From positions 1-64,000 of the forward strand of contig JALFJR010000026.1 of NCBI GenBank assembly GCA_022775005.1: 64,000 nucleotides of DNA, read 5' to 3'. Under the pieces are notes generated by a model that was given only the letters and a program-made list of their open reading frames with translations, had not been told where the DNA came from and did not search any database. The DNA is from Parabacteroides sp. GTDB lineage: Bacteria; Bacteroidota; Bacteroidia; Bacteroidales; Tannerellaceae. A program made the translations under genes and the position numbers. Of the stretch, positions 53,536 through 61,107 are shown one piece after another. Every line of letters begins with the position of its first letter. The stretch's first letter is position 1.

Positions 53536-54405
53536 TTAGGAATTAAGCAATTGCCGCAAACAGCTTTGGAGGCTGGCTTCCCAGTGGGGGATCGTCATCC
53601 CATAGGTAGCCTTGATCTTGCCTTTGTTCAACACGCTATAAGGCGGACGAGCGGCCGGCGTGGGATAATCTTTCGTCTCAATGGGGATCACTCGCTTGGA
53701 CAGGTGAGCCAGCTGCAGGATCTTCACCGTGAAATCATACCAGCTGCATACACCCTCGTTCGAGAAGTGATAGATACCCGGCACGTAATGCCCCTCCTCG
53801 GCTTGCGCCACGATCGAGAGCATGGCATCCGCCAAATCGCCCGCATAGGTAGGTGTACCGACCTGATCGAAGATAAAACGCAACTCATCCCGCTCAGCGC
53901 CCAACCGCAACACGGTCTTCACGAAGTTATTACCATACTCCGAGTAGAGCCATGCCGTGCGGATGATCACCGCATCGGGACATACCGCCCGCAACGCCTC
54001 CTCACCCGCTAATTTCGTACGACCGTAAACAGAGATCGGGCAGGTCGGATCCGCCTCCACGTAGGGACGGCAGTTAGTGCCGTCAAACACGTAATCGGTC
54101 GAGATATGAATCACCCGTGCGCCCACTGCCTGAGCCGCCTCGCCCAGATGGCTGACAGCGTCACGATTGATCTGCGCACACAGGGCCTCATCGCTCTCCG
54201 CCTTATCGACCGCCGTATAAGCCGCGCAGTTCAAGATGTAGTTGATGCGATGATCCACCACATACCGACGCACCGCCTCCGCGTCGCAAAGGTCTAACGT
54301 CTCCACGTCTGTAAAATGAAAAGCGAAAGCCGGATAACGATTTGCCCTCGCTTGGAGCGAATGCCCTAACTGGCCGTTCGCCCCGGTCACCAATACCTGT
54401 ATCAT
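53536..54405 (-). CDS. rfbD: dTDP-4-dehydrorhamnose reductase
   Basis: 289 residues, SDR fold. TGANGQLGHSL is the NAD(P)-binding motif and YGRTKLAGE the catalytic Tyr-x3-Lys. Last step of dTDP-L-rhamnose synthesis for surface glycans. No rfbA/B/C genes are adjacent. ATGA overlap with DUF4924 shows coupling. Confidence 0.94.
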   Translation of the reverse strand: MIQVLVTGANGQLGHSLQARANRYPAFAFHFTDVETLDLCDAEAVRRYVVDHRINYILNCAAYTAVDKAESDEALCAQINRDAVSHLGEAAQAVGARVIHISTDYVFDGTNCRPYVEADPTCPISVYGRTKLAGEEALRAVCPDAVIIRTAWLYSEYGNNFVKTVLRLGAERDELRFIFDQVGTPTYAGDLADAMLSIVAQAEEGHYVPGIYHFSNEGVCSWYDFTVKILQLAHLSKRVIPIETKDYPTPAARPPYSVLNKGKIKATYGMTIPHWEASLQSCLRQLLNS

Positions 54406-54944
54406 AAGTCTAACTCATTGTTCATGTCCGCACGATACTTCTCCGATAGCAACGCCAGGAAGGCGGTAATCTGCTTGATGCCCTCCATTGTCTCGGGCGA
54501 CACCTCCTTGTGCTGCATCTTCAAGATCAGGTAGCCATAGAGCGCATTGAAGCAGGTCTCAATCTCCGGAAGCTCCTCCCCGCCCGATTTCGCCCGCAGC
54601 TGCACGATGAAAGGCAGCGTCTTATAATAGGCTGCTCCATACACCATCTCCTTCGTGGAACGCAACAGGCGCAGATGCAGGTCGGTCAAGGCAATGATCA
54701 CATTCTTGTTCAACTGGATATGCCCCTTCTCCATCACCCCCTCACTGCGCATCATGTCGATCAGCTCCTGATACCATTGCGCGATCTCCTCCTTCACGGC
54801 GGCAGGTTGCGCATAATGGGCGATCACGGTACGCCGAATCGAGTCCATATCAAACTTGTTCGCCCGGATCAAGTCCTCCACCTGCCACATATACAACAGG
54901 TATTCCGCAATGTTCTCTTTCCTTTTTCGCTTCGCAATAATCAT
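54402..54944 (-). CDS. DUF4924 family protein
   Basis: 180 residues, all helical, no signal peptide or membrane segment. The start MIIAKRKRKENIAEYLLYMWQVEDLIRA and end of the protein match the Bacteroidetes DUF4924 family, for which no function is known. ATGA overlaps on both sides join it to the Mur-ligase-like and rfbD genes. Confidence 0.85.
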   Translation of the reverse strand: MIIAKRKRKENIAEYLLYMWQVEDLIRANKFDMDSIRRTVIAHYAQPAAVKEEIAQWYQELIDMMRSEGVMEKGHIQLNKNVIIALTDLHLRLLRSTKEMVYGAAYYKTLPFIVQLRAKSGGEELPEIETCFNALYGYLILKMQHKEVSPETMEGIKQITAFLALLSEKYRADMNNELDL

Positions 54945-55864
54945 AGGGGCAACGATAAACTATATTCCGACAATGCTTGGTAGAACAGGGCATCCTTCAC
55001 GCCCAACTGGCGGCAAACCAACTGTGCCGCATGTAGGTTCACCAAGAAAAAACGATTGGGGATGCGCACCGGGAATTCGCCGAAGCGGGTCTGCAGGATG
55101 GTCTGCCCCTCTCGCTCCACCACCTGAAGCGTGTCGAACGGGATGGCCGTGATGTCGCTACGCACCTCTTCCGCCAACTGGCTGACCTGGGTATCTCTCC
55201 CATAATAGATCAGCTTTCCCTCCCGCTCGATGGAATCCACAAAAGAGCGATAGGTGTTCCAATAAGCCTCCGGCGAGGCGTGATCGGTGGTCTCCGACCA
55301 AGCCAAGTTGGTCAAGACAGCGATATGCGGACGGTAAAACTCCAGTTGGAAACGCTTGTCGAGCCGTGAGGTCACATGCTCATCCCCTTCAATCAAGGCG
55401 ATACGCGCTTCATAGCTGAGGTGGCTCCGATTGGGCAACAGGTCGATCTGGCTGGTCAACGCATAGTCAAAATCCAGGCGTTGTTTACGCAGCGCACTGA
55501 TCACCATGGAGATAATCGTCTTCTTCCCCTTCGTACCTGCCACGACCACACGTGTCTTCGTCAGCGTACGCTGATAGATGAACTCCGGGATCGATTGAAT
55601 CAACAGCCCCAACTCCTTAGCCTTGACCAATTCCGGATTCTCCCGTGTCACCTCCGCACCCAGCACCACCGAGTGTATATCCTTATTAAGCTTCTCCGGG
55701 AACCACCCATCGCCGTAGCATACGCATCCGGCCGCACGCAAGCGCTCCTCCTCATCGGTCAAACCACAACCGGAGGCACTCACCTCATAGCCCTTTTCAC
55801 GCAATGCTAAAGCCAGATCCAAGACCAGGGGTTCATTCACCGAGATAAAATGAACTTTACGCAT
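54941..55864 (-). CDS. Mur-ligase-like protein without C-terminal ligase domain
   Basis: 307 residues from ATG 55864. N-terminal Rossmann domain (RKVHFISVNEPLVLDLALALREKG, like the UDP-binding domain of MurC/Mpl), then a central ATPase domain with VVAGTKGKKTIISMVISAL. The P-loop reads GTKGKKT rather than GTHGKT. The protein ends near where the PLKGRLE linker to the third Mur domain would start; about 140 residues are missing compared with Mpl. No ligase-like sequence follows the stop in that frame, and the ATGA overlap with DUF4924 looks long-established. Possibly related to the murein-peptide ligase Mpl; activity uncertain. Confidence 0.75.
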   Translation of the reverse strand: MRKVHFISVNEPLVLDLALALREKGYEVSASGCGLTDEEERLRAAGCVCYGDGWFPEKLNKDIHSVVLGAEVTRENPELVKAKELGLLIQSIPEFIYQRTLTKTRVVVAGTKGKKTIISMVISALRKQRLDFDYALTSQIDLLPNRSHLSYEARIALIEGDEHVTSRLDKRFQLEFYRPHIAVLTNLAWSETTDHASPEAYWNTYRSFVDSIEREGKLIYYGRDTQVSQLAEEVRSDITAIPFDTLQVVEREGQTILQTRFGEFPVRIPNRFFLVNLHAAQLVCRQLGVKDALFYQALSEYSLSLPL

Positions 55865-55930
55865 CGTTTGTATTTTAGCACGCAAAAATAACACTTTTTG
55901 CTGTTACCTTTGCAACTAAAAAAGAACAAA

Positions 55931-56764
55931 ATGAAAATAGACACGATTGATACCGGTTATTTCTACGCGGACGGAGGAGCGATGTTTGGCGCGATACCCA
56001 AATCATCCTGGAGCCGCCGCTATCCCTGCAACGCCCAGAACGCTTGCGTCTTGGCCATGCGCACACTCCTGATCGAAGCCGACGGGCGGATCATCCTGGT
56101 GGACAACGGAGCCGGATACAAACACCTCAAGACGCTCGGCTATTACCAGTTTTTCGACCTCCACGACCTGCACGAGGCCTTGAGCGAGCGAGGCATACGC
56201 CCGACCGACGTCACCGACATGGTGTTCACTCACCTGCATTTCGACCATTGTGGCTACACGACGCTGCACGACCCCTCCACCGGGGCATTGCGCCTCGCCT
56301 TTCCCAACGCCAGCCACTGGGTGAGCCGCCGACAATGGGAGAACTTCTGCCACCCGCACCCCTTAGAGCAGGGTTCCTATTTCCCCGAGGATATGCAGTT
56401 AGTAGAGACCTCCGGACGGCTACGGCTCGTGGAGGAGGAGGAGATGACGCTGACGCCCCACGTGCGCCTTCGGCTTTTCGACGGCCATACACCGGGGCAG
56501 ATAGCCCTCTATGCCGACCTGCCCGAGCGTACTTACCTCTTCGCGGGCGACGTGATTCCCCTTGCCGCCCACCTCTCGCAAGAGTGGATTTCCGCCTACG
56601 ACAATGAGCCTCTCCGCTCCTACGAGGCCAAAGCGCGGATGCTGGCCGAGGCAGCTGCCGACAAGCAGGCCATCATCTACTGCCACGATGCCCACACCCT
56701 GTGCACCACCGTGAAACGCATCAACCGTTTTTATAGCAAAGATGCCCTGCTGACACTGGGATGA
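55931..56764 (+). CDS. Metallo-beta-lactamase-fold hydrolase
   Basis: About 277 residues from MKIDTIDTGYF (55931). Zinc motif THLHFDHCG, a second metal His in SHWVSRRQW, AGDVIPL (bridging Asp) and CHDAHT. Resembles quorum-quenching lactonase-like or hydroxyacyl hydrolases; substrate unknown. A TACCTTTG box at 55905-55912 lies 19 bases before the ATG. Confidence 0.88.
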   Translation: MKIDTIDTGYFYADGGAMFGAIPKSSWSRRYPCNAQNACVLAMRTLLIEADGRIILVDNGAGYKHLKTLGYYQFFDLHDLHEALSERGIRPTDVTDMVFTHLHFDHCGYTTLHDPSTGALRLAFPNASHWVSRRQWENFCHPHPLEQGSYFPEDMQLVETSGRLRLVEEEEMTLTPHVRLRLFDGHTPGQIALYADLPERTYLFAGDVIPLAAHLSQEWISAYDNEPLRSYEAKARMLAEAAADKQAIIYCHDAHTLCTTVKRINRFYSKDALLTLG

Positions 56765-56844
56765 AGCCCTCGTCAGACAAGCCATTTGCGGATTTTTCAG
56801 TAAGTTCGCGTCCAAGATTTGTAAAACACTAAAAACAGCATACG

Positions 56845-57900
56845 ATGAATATTGGCGATAAGGTACGTTTTCTCAACAGTGTAGGAGGGGGAATCGTACG
56901 CAGTTTCAAAGGAAAAGATCAAGTAATGGTAGAGGATGAGGATGGTTTCGAGGTGCCTGCCCTGATTCGGGAGTGCGTCGTGGTAGGCGAACGGGAGATG
57001 CAGGTGCACAGCGCCAACCGCCCCAAGGCGACCGTGCCGACGGAGCCCGCTCCGCAACCCAAGGCGCAACCTCAACCCGAGGAGAAACCGACCGAGACCA
57101 CCGAGGGCGAGCGGCTAAACGTCTATTTAGCCTTCCTGCCCACCGACCCGAAAGCCTTCCAGCAGTGTGGCTATGAGACCTACTTCGTGAACGACAGCAA
57201 CTATTACCTCTCGTTCAACTACATGAACCGGCAATCGGGCAGCTGGACGAGCCGCTACCAAGGCGTGATCGAGCCCAACACCAAGATCTTCCTCGAAGAG
57301 TTCGCCAAGCAAGAGCTCCCCGACCTGGAGCGCATCTGCGTGCAGCTGATTGCCTTCAAGCAGGGAAAATCCTATGCCCTGAAAAACGCCATCTCCGTGG
57401 AGTTGCACCTCGACACCGTGAAGTTCTACAAGCTGCATTGCTTCATGGAGAACGACTACTTCGACGAGGAGGCGTTGCTCTGCCCCATCGTGCGCAACGA
57501 CGTGCCCGAGCGGGAGCTGCTCGTATCGGCCACCGACCTGCAAGAGGCGATGCACCAGAAGACTCGCGAGGAGAAGCGCAAGCCGCAAAACATCGTGAAG
57601 CGGAAAGCCAACAACAGCGCCATCTTAGAGGTCGATCTGCACATCCATGAGCTGCTCGACAACATCAACGGATTGAGCAATAGCGACATGCTGCACTATC
57701 AGATGGACAAGTTCCACGAGGTATTAGGCAAGTATGCCGATCAAAAAGGGCAGAAAATCGTCTTCATCCACGGCAAGGGCGACGGTGTCTTGCGCAAGGC
57801 CATCGAGAAAGAGCTGAAAACACGCTACAAGGCCTACTACTACCAAGATGCCTCCTTCCGTGAGTATGGATTCGGAGCCACCATGGTCACCATCAAATAA
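56845..57900 (+). CDS. DUF2027 and Smr-domain protein
   Basis: 351 residues: N-terminal DUF2027 (MNIGDKVRFLNSVGGGIVRSFKGKDQV), a Pro/Gln-rich linker (about 58-90), a middle beta-rich domain, and C-terminal Smr domain with LEVDLHIHEL and the nicking signature HGKGDGVLR. MutS2-like Smr domains cleave branched DNA or RNA. The precise role is unknown. The CYTH gene starts 31 bases after its end. Confidence 0.88.
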   Translation: MNIGDKVRFLNSVGGGIVRSFKGKDQVMVEDEDGFEVPALIRECVVVGEREMQVHSANRPKATVPTEPAPQPKAQPQPEEKPTETTEGERLNVYLAFLPTDPKAFQQCGYETYFVNDSNYYLSFNYMNRQSGSWTSRYQGVIEPNTKIFLEEFAKQELPDLERICVQLIAFKQGKSYALKNAISVELHLDTVKFYKLHCFMENDYFDEEALLCPIVRNDVPERELLVSATDLQEAMHQKTREEKRKPQNIVKRKANNSAILEVDLHIHELLDNINGLSNSDMLHYQMDKFHEVLGKYADQKGQKIVFIHGKGDGVLRKAIEKELKTRYKAYYYQDASFREYGFGATMVTIK

Positions 57901-57931
57901 ACGATCACACATAACAAAAACACACATAACA

Positions 57932-58408
57932 ATGGCAACAGAAATAGAGCGAAAATTTTTGGTAGAGGGCGATTTCCTCAGCGAGGCAACCAGCAAGACA
58001 CGCATCGTGCAAGGCTACATCTGCTCAGAGAAGGGAAGAACCGTGCGTGTACGCATCCGTGACGACAAAGGATACCTCACCGTGAAAGGAGCCGCCAGCT
58101 CCTCGGGATTGAGCCGGTATGAGTTCGAGCGAGAGGTTCCCCTGGAAGACGCCGAGCAGATGCTGCGCCTGTGCGAGCAGGAATCGATCAACAAGGAGCG
58201 TTACCTCGTGCCCTACAAGGGACACACCTGGGAAGTCGATGTGTTTCACGGCCACAACGAGGGATTGATCCTGGCAGAGATCGAGCTATCCCGCGAGGAT
58301 GAACCCTTCGAACGCCCCTCATGGTTAGGCAAGGAGGTCACCGGCGATCGGCGCTACTACAACTCCGTGCTGACGCGCACCCCTTTCCACATCTTCGAGG
58401 AAAAGTAG
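57932..58408 (+). CDS. CYTH-domain protein (triphosphate-tunnel metalloenzyme)
   Basis: 158 residues. EIERKFLV (ExExK) at the N-terminus, RVRIRDDKGYLTVKG and EVDVFHG are tunnel residues of CYTH proteins, which hydrolyse inorganic or nucleoside triphosphates. Start chosen at MATEIERKF (57932). Ends before the smalltalk terminator (convergent). Confidence 0.92.
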   Translation: MATEIERKFLVEGDFLSEATSKTRIVQGYICSEKGRTVRVRIRDDKGYLTVKGAASSSGLSRYEFEREVPLEDAEQMLRLCEQESINKERYLVPYKGHTWEVDVFHGHNEGLILAEIELSREDEPFERPSWLGKEVTGDRRYYNSVLTRTPFHIFEEK

Positions 58409-58440
58409 AAAACGCCACAACCTGCTCCCCAGAGACACTA

Positions 58441-58479
58441 AAACAAAAGAGCCGCCCCCTGCTGCAAGAGAGCGGCTCT
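58441..58479 (-). terminator. Terminator after the smalltalk gene
   Basis: On the minus strand AGAGCCGC and GCGGCTCT form an 8-bp stem followed by TTTGTTTT. It ends the HU-smalltalk unit and may also stop the convergent CYTH transcript. Confidence 0.8.
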
Positions 58480-58486
58480 GAGTGCC

Positions 58487-58591
58487 TCACACGGCAGCAT
58501 TCACGCCCAACGTGGTTCCGATCGCGGTAAGGATCGTGATCAACGTCTGGATAATCAACTTCCAGACGTTCTTGTTCGATTGCTGTTCCAT
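58487..58591 (-). CDS. Smalltalk-family peptide, 34 aa
   Basis: A 34-residue frame on the minus strand: MEQQSNKNVWKLIIQTLITI continuing LTAIGTTLGVNAAV. The K-N-V-W-K start and single hydrophobic helix ending GTTLGV are typical of the small Bacteroidetes 'smalltalk' family, always found after HU-like genes of this module. One transmembrane-like helix; function unknown. It begins 21 bases after the HU stop. Confidence 0.85.
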   Translation of the reverse strand: MEQQSNKNVWKLIIQTLITILTAIGTTLGVNAAV

Positions 58592-58612
58592 ACGTCATTA
58601 AGGGTTTAAAAA

Positions 58613-59059
58613 TCAGACAACATCAGGATTCTCAGGTTCGGGCTCAGGCTCCGACTGCGCCGTCTCGCCACTCTTGACCCGCACGAACGACACGCTCTTC
58701 TTTACCTGCGTCAACATCGGGCCCGGGCGAAACACCACCTTCGGCACCTTGATCAACGACACGCTGAACGCCTCCTCCGTGGCCGATCCCGTCGAGCCGA
58801 TCGCCATGCGGATGCAACCCAACTCGCCAATCTTCACGCTGTAGCCCATCTTCAGGTAACGACTCACGATCAGGTTCAGCCGATCCACTGCCGCCTTCAT
58901 ATCCGCGGTCGTCATAGCCGAAGCCTCCGCCGCCTCCTCGCATACCGTCTCAAAGGGGATTTGCGCCACGTTCAAGCCCTGCGCGTAATATTTCTGGGGA
59001 TAACTCACCTTGTCCTTTCCCAGATTCTTTCTCTTCACTACTGAATAACGAATAGCCAT
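58613..59059 (-). CDS. HU-like DNA-binding protein
   Basis: 148 residues. The first ~125 match the Bacteroidetes HU-like (DNA-binding protein, histone-like) family: MAIRYSVVKRKNLGKDKVSYPQKYYAQ, then AAVDRLNLIVSRYLKMGYSVKIGELGCIRM and KVVFRPGP; an acidic Pro-Glu tail ends it. HU dimers bend DNA. It probably binds the AT-rich region directly upstream. The promoter (59118-59111, TACCTTTG) carries a perfect palindrome over its -33 element. Confidence 0.88.
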   Translation of the reverse strand: MAIRYSVVKRKNLGKDKVSYPQKYYAQGLNVAQIPFETVCEEAAEASAMTTADMKAAVDRLNLIVSRYLKMGYSVKIGELGCIRMAIGSTGSATEEAFSVSLIKVPKVVFRPGPMLTQVKKSVSFVRVKSGETAQSEPEPEPENPDVV

Positions 59060-59110
59060 ACAAATAAAAAATAAGGGTTAGTGTATTGAATATGAATATT
59101 TTACTAATAG

Positions 59111-59141
59111 CAAAGGTAGCACTATTTTGTGCATCCACAAA
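59111..59141 (-). promoter_or_regulatory. Promoter of the HU-like gene
   Basis: TTTG (59141-59138), 19-base spacer and TACCTTTG (59118-59111): a very good match to the Bacteroidales consensus. The 5' leader is about 45 bases. Confidence 0.8.
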
Positions 59142-59143
59142 AT
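59124..59143. promoter_or_regulatory. Palindromic operator candidate over the HU promoter
   Basis: ATTTTGTG-CATC-CACAAAAT is a perfect 8-bp inverted repeat covering the -33 element and part of the spacer. A bound dimer would block RNA polymerase, pointing to repression, perhaps autoregulation. Confidence 0.65.
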
Positions 59144-59207
59144 TTCGCCACCCGCCACACTATTAATAAATATAAAATATACAAACACCTAACACCCAAG
59201 CAGGCAG

Positions 59208-59411
59208 CAATGACAAATGACAAATGACAGTTCCTATTTCTGCCCTCCTGCTGCCTGCCGCTCCCCTCCTACCTACTACTTTATTCTTATATATATTAAA
59301 TAATATATATATAATATTATATATATATAAAGATATAGATATACCTATTCAGATGGGATCGATAGGGGGTGAGGGGTAAAAAAACGAACTGTCATTTGTC
59401 ATTTGTCATTG
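59208..59411. repeat. Origin-like structure: 26-bp perfect inverted repeat around AT-rich core
   Basis: The same 26 bases occur at 59208-59233 (plus) and, as exact reverse complement, at 59386-59411. Each is three iterations of a 7-base AATGACA word plus GTTC. Between them, 59280-59345 is almost only A and T (runs of TATATA), an easily melted segment. Third identical copy: 63940-63965. Iterons, a melting region, an HU-like gene on one side and a primase/helicase-like gene on the other are what a replicon origin would show; here it is in the chromosome-like context, so the function may be different (transposition, phase control). Confidence 0.75.
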
Positions 59412-59433
59412 GCGAATAGAAATAACCGAAAAA

Positions 59434-59465
59434 TTTGGTAGTATCAGAAAATATATTTAATTTTG
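59434..59465 (+). promoter_or_regulatory. Promoter of the orphan genes at 59502
   Basis: TTTG (59434-59437), 20-base spacer, TAATTTTG (59458-59465). It lies 23 bases after the inverted repeat, 36 bases before the ATG. Confidence 0.65.
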
Positions 59466-59501
59466 ATGTAAAATTAAATGTAAACCGAAAAGAGTAGTAA
59501 C

Positions 59502-59930
59502 ATGATGACACAAGGACAATTATTAGGCTTATTCCCTAAAGAGGCGAACATCGACCGCTACAGAACCGCTGTCGGCAATAAGATCAATACCCCTACGCAC
59601 AACGATACGGTCTTGACACAGAAACACTGCGAGTTAGCAATCTGGGCACTCAAATTAGACCTGAAGAATGTGCGCACTGGCTCTCCGCTTTGGCAGCACC
59701 TCACCTGCCTCATTTTCCTCATGCAGGAGATGAAGAAAGCTTGGCAACCACTTTCTGCTCAGCTGAAAGAGTTGGCGGAAAAAGCAAAGCAGTTGGAGAA
59801 CGAGCTGGAGGAGGAAAAATCGGCAGCCAGTGCAGCCAGTGGCAGCCACGATGTGCACATCCATGCCAATATGGTAACTCTCAACGATATTCATCACAAC
59901 GATAATAACAACACCCAGATTCATTCATAA
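59502..59930 (+). CDS. Hypothetical protein of the VirE-N/HU module, 142 aa
   Basis: I do not recognise a family. The N-terminal half (MMTQGQLLGLFPKEANIDRYRTAVG) is followed by a helical part with HLTCLIFLMQEMKKAWQPL, a coiled coil (AEKAKQLENELEEEK) and a His/Asn-rich tail (HDVHIHANMVTLNDIHHNDNNN). No signal peptide. It is the first gene after the origin-like structure, 13 bases ahead of the next orphan. Function unknown. Confidence 0.7.
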   Translation: MMTQGQLLGLFPKEANIDRYRTAVGNKINTPTHNDTVLTQKHCELAIWALKLDLKNVRTGSPLWQHLTCLIFLMQEMKKAWQPLSAQLKELAEKAKQLENELEEEKSAASAASGSHDVHIHANMVTLNDIHHNDNNNTQIHS

Positions 59931-59943
59931 ATCCATTAAGCCT

Positions 59944-60531
59944 ATGCAAATCATCTTTCAAGGTAATCCGCAGCAGGTCAACGTGACCGAAGTCAGCCAC
60001 AACCAAGTGGCCAACGTAACCATTGGCGCAGCCGGGGCAAAGCAACAAGCGCCACAAGCCGAGGAGCCGGAGGAGGCTCCCTGCGAAATCGTGCCCGACC
60101 CTCAGGAGCAACAAGCCGAGAAGGATGCGGACAGTCAGGCCTCCCAGAAGCCTACTCCTTCCAAGGCAATCACCCGGCTGAACCGGCTTTCCCCCAAGGA
60201 AAAACAAGCCATAAACTTCTTGAAGCAAGCGGGGTTCTTGGATAAGGAGTACGAGTTCTATACTGAGGATGCGGCCCAAAACAACAGCAAGTTGCGCTAC
60301 CTGACCACCGCTCAGCGAGCGATGCTGGCCAAGACCGTGGCCACGCTGTGCAATCCGCATCAACCCTGTCAACAATACATAGAAAAGTTTTGCAAGGATT
60401 TCTGGAGAATGCCGGCAAACAACCATACGCTTAGCACTGCGCTTAGCAAATACAAAGACTCGACAGAAGGGCAAGCTTTCCAGCAAGAGCTCGACCAGAT
60501 TCTGCTGCCCATGAACAAAAAAGCTCGATAA
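59944..60531 (+). CDS. Hypothetical protein of the VirE-N/HU module, 195 aa
   Basis: N-terminus (MQIIFQGNPQQVNVTEVSHN) gives way to a long Glu/Pro/Gln-rich linker (about 35-80), then a C-terminal domain (KEKQAINFLKQAGFLDKEYEF ... FCKDFWRMPANNHTLSTALSKY) that may be helical. It shares no named domain that I see. Its C-terminal half resembles small regulators or DNA-associated proteins in general character only. Co-transcribed with the preceding gene. Confidence 0.65.
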   Translation: MQIIFQGNPQQVNVTEVSHNQVANVTIGAAGAKQQAPQAEEPEEAPCEIVPDPQEQQAEKDADSQASQKPTPSKAITRLNRLSPKEKQAINFLKQAGFLDKEYEFYTEDAAQNNSKLRYLTTAQRAMLAKTVATLCNPHQPCQQYIEKFCKDFWRMPANNHTLSTALSKYKDSTEGQAFQQELDQILLPMNKKAR

Positions 60532-60594
60532 AGCCGATCTTCCATTATTTTGCTTATCTTCGCAACAGAATAACGATATAAACAGGTGAGCGCT

Positions 60595-60843
60595 ATGAAA
60601 TACCCGATTGGCATACAGACTTCGATCAGATCAGAGAGGATGGCTATGTCTATGTAGATAAGACAGAAATGCTCTATAAACTGAGATGTTATAGGGCTTC
60701 GCTTCAGCAATATCTTGCAGCAGGCGCATAGGCAGACAGGTCGAGTTTATCAACTACAAGGCCACTCGGCAGCGTCCACTCCCCATGCGCTATCAGAGCG
60801 GCTACCTGACGATCAACGACTTCGACTATCGCCTCGCCCGCTA
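60595..60843 (+). pseudogene. Remnant of an AAA-ATPase/PD-(D/E)XK (DUF1703) gene
   Basis: ATG at 60595 begins MKYPIGIQ, then the reading continues one base out of phase as FDQIREDGYVYVDKTEMLYKL, the usual N-terminus of this family (one A missing after CAG). After a further break, VEFINYKATRQRPLPMRYQSGYLTINDFDYRLA comes from the middle of such a protein. Hundreds of residues between and after are gone. An intact relative is at 30801. Confidence 0.8.
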
Positions 60844-61107
60844 AACATAGGGTTGTATTTTCTTCTACCGAAAAAATTAGCTTTCCGGTCACACAAGCTA
60901 TAGGCTCATACCTCTTATAATCAAATAGATGAACGCTTCATATAGGGAGGCCCTATCTCCCTATGCCTTCCCCTATTGCCCACCCTAACAGTATAGGTTA
61001 CGCATCTCTCTCGTCGTACTTTTGCTCTCGCAAGAAGCTAATAAGCAGTTGCTTACGAAGCTTCCGGCATAATATTGTTTTATTCATTATTTAAAATCTT
61101 TTTGATC
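60844..61107. other. Upstream region of the VirE-N gene
   Basis: Contains TACTTTTG (61017-61024), a -7 box with no clear -33, and the palindrome TAAGCA-GT-TGCTTA (61042-61055) just after the expected transcription start, possibly an operator or leader hairpin. Nothing else supported. Confidence 0.5.

Noticed and set aside
59280..59345. AT-rich stretch as the chromosomal oriC
   Set aside because: No dnaA, no DnaA-box cluster recognised and none of the usual neighbours; the iteron structure suggests an element origin rather than oriC.
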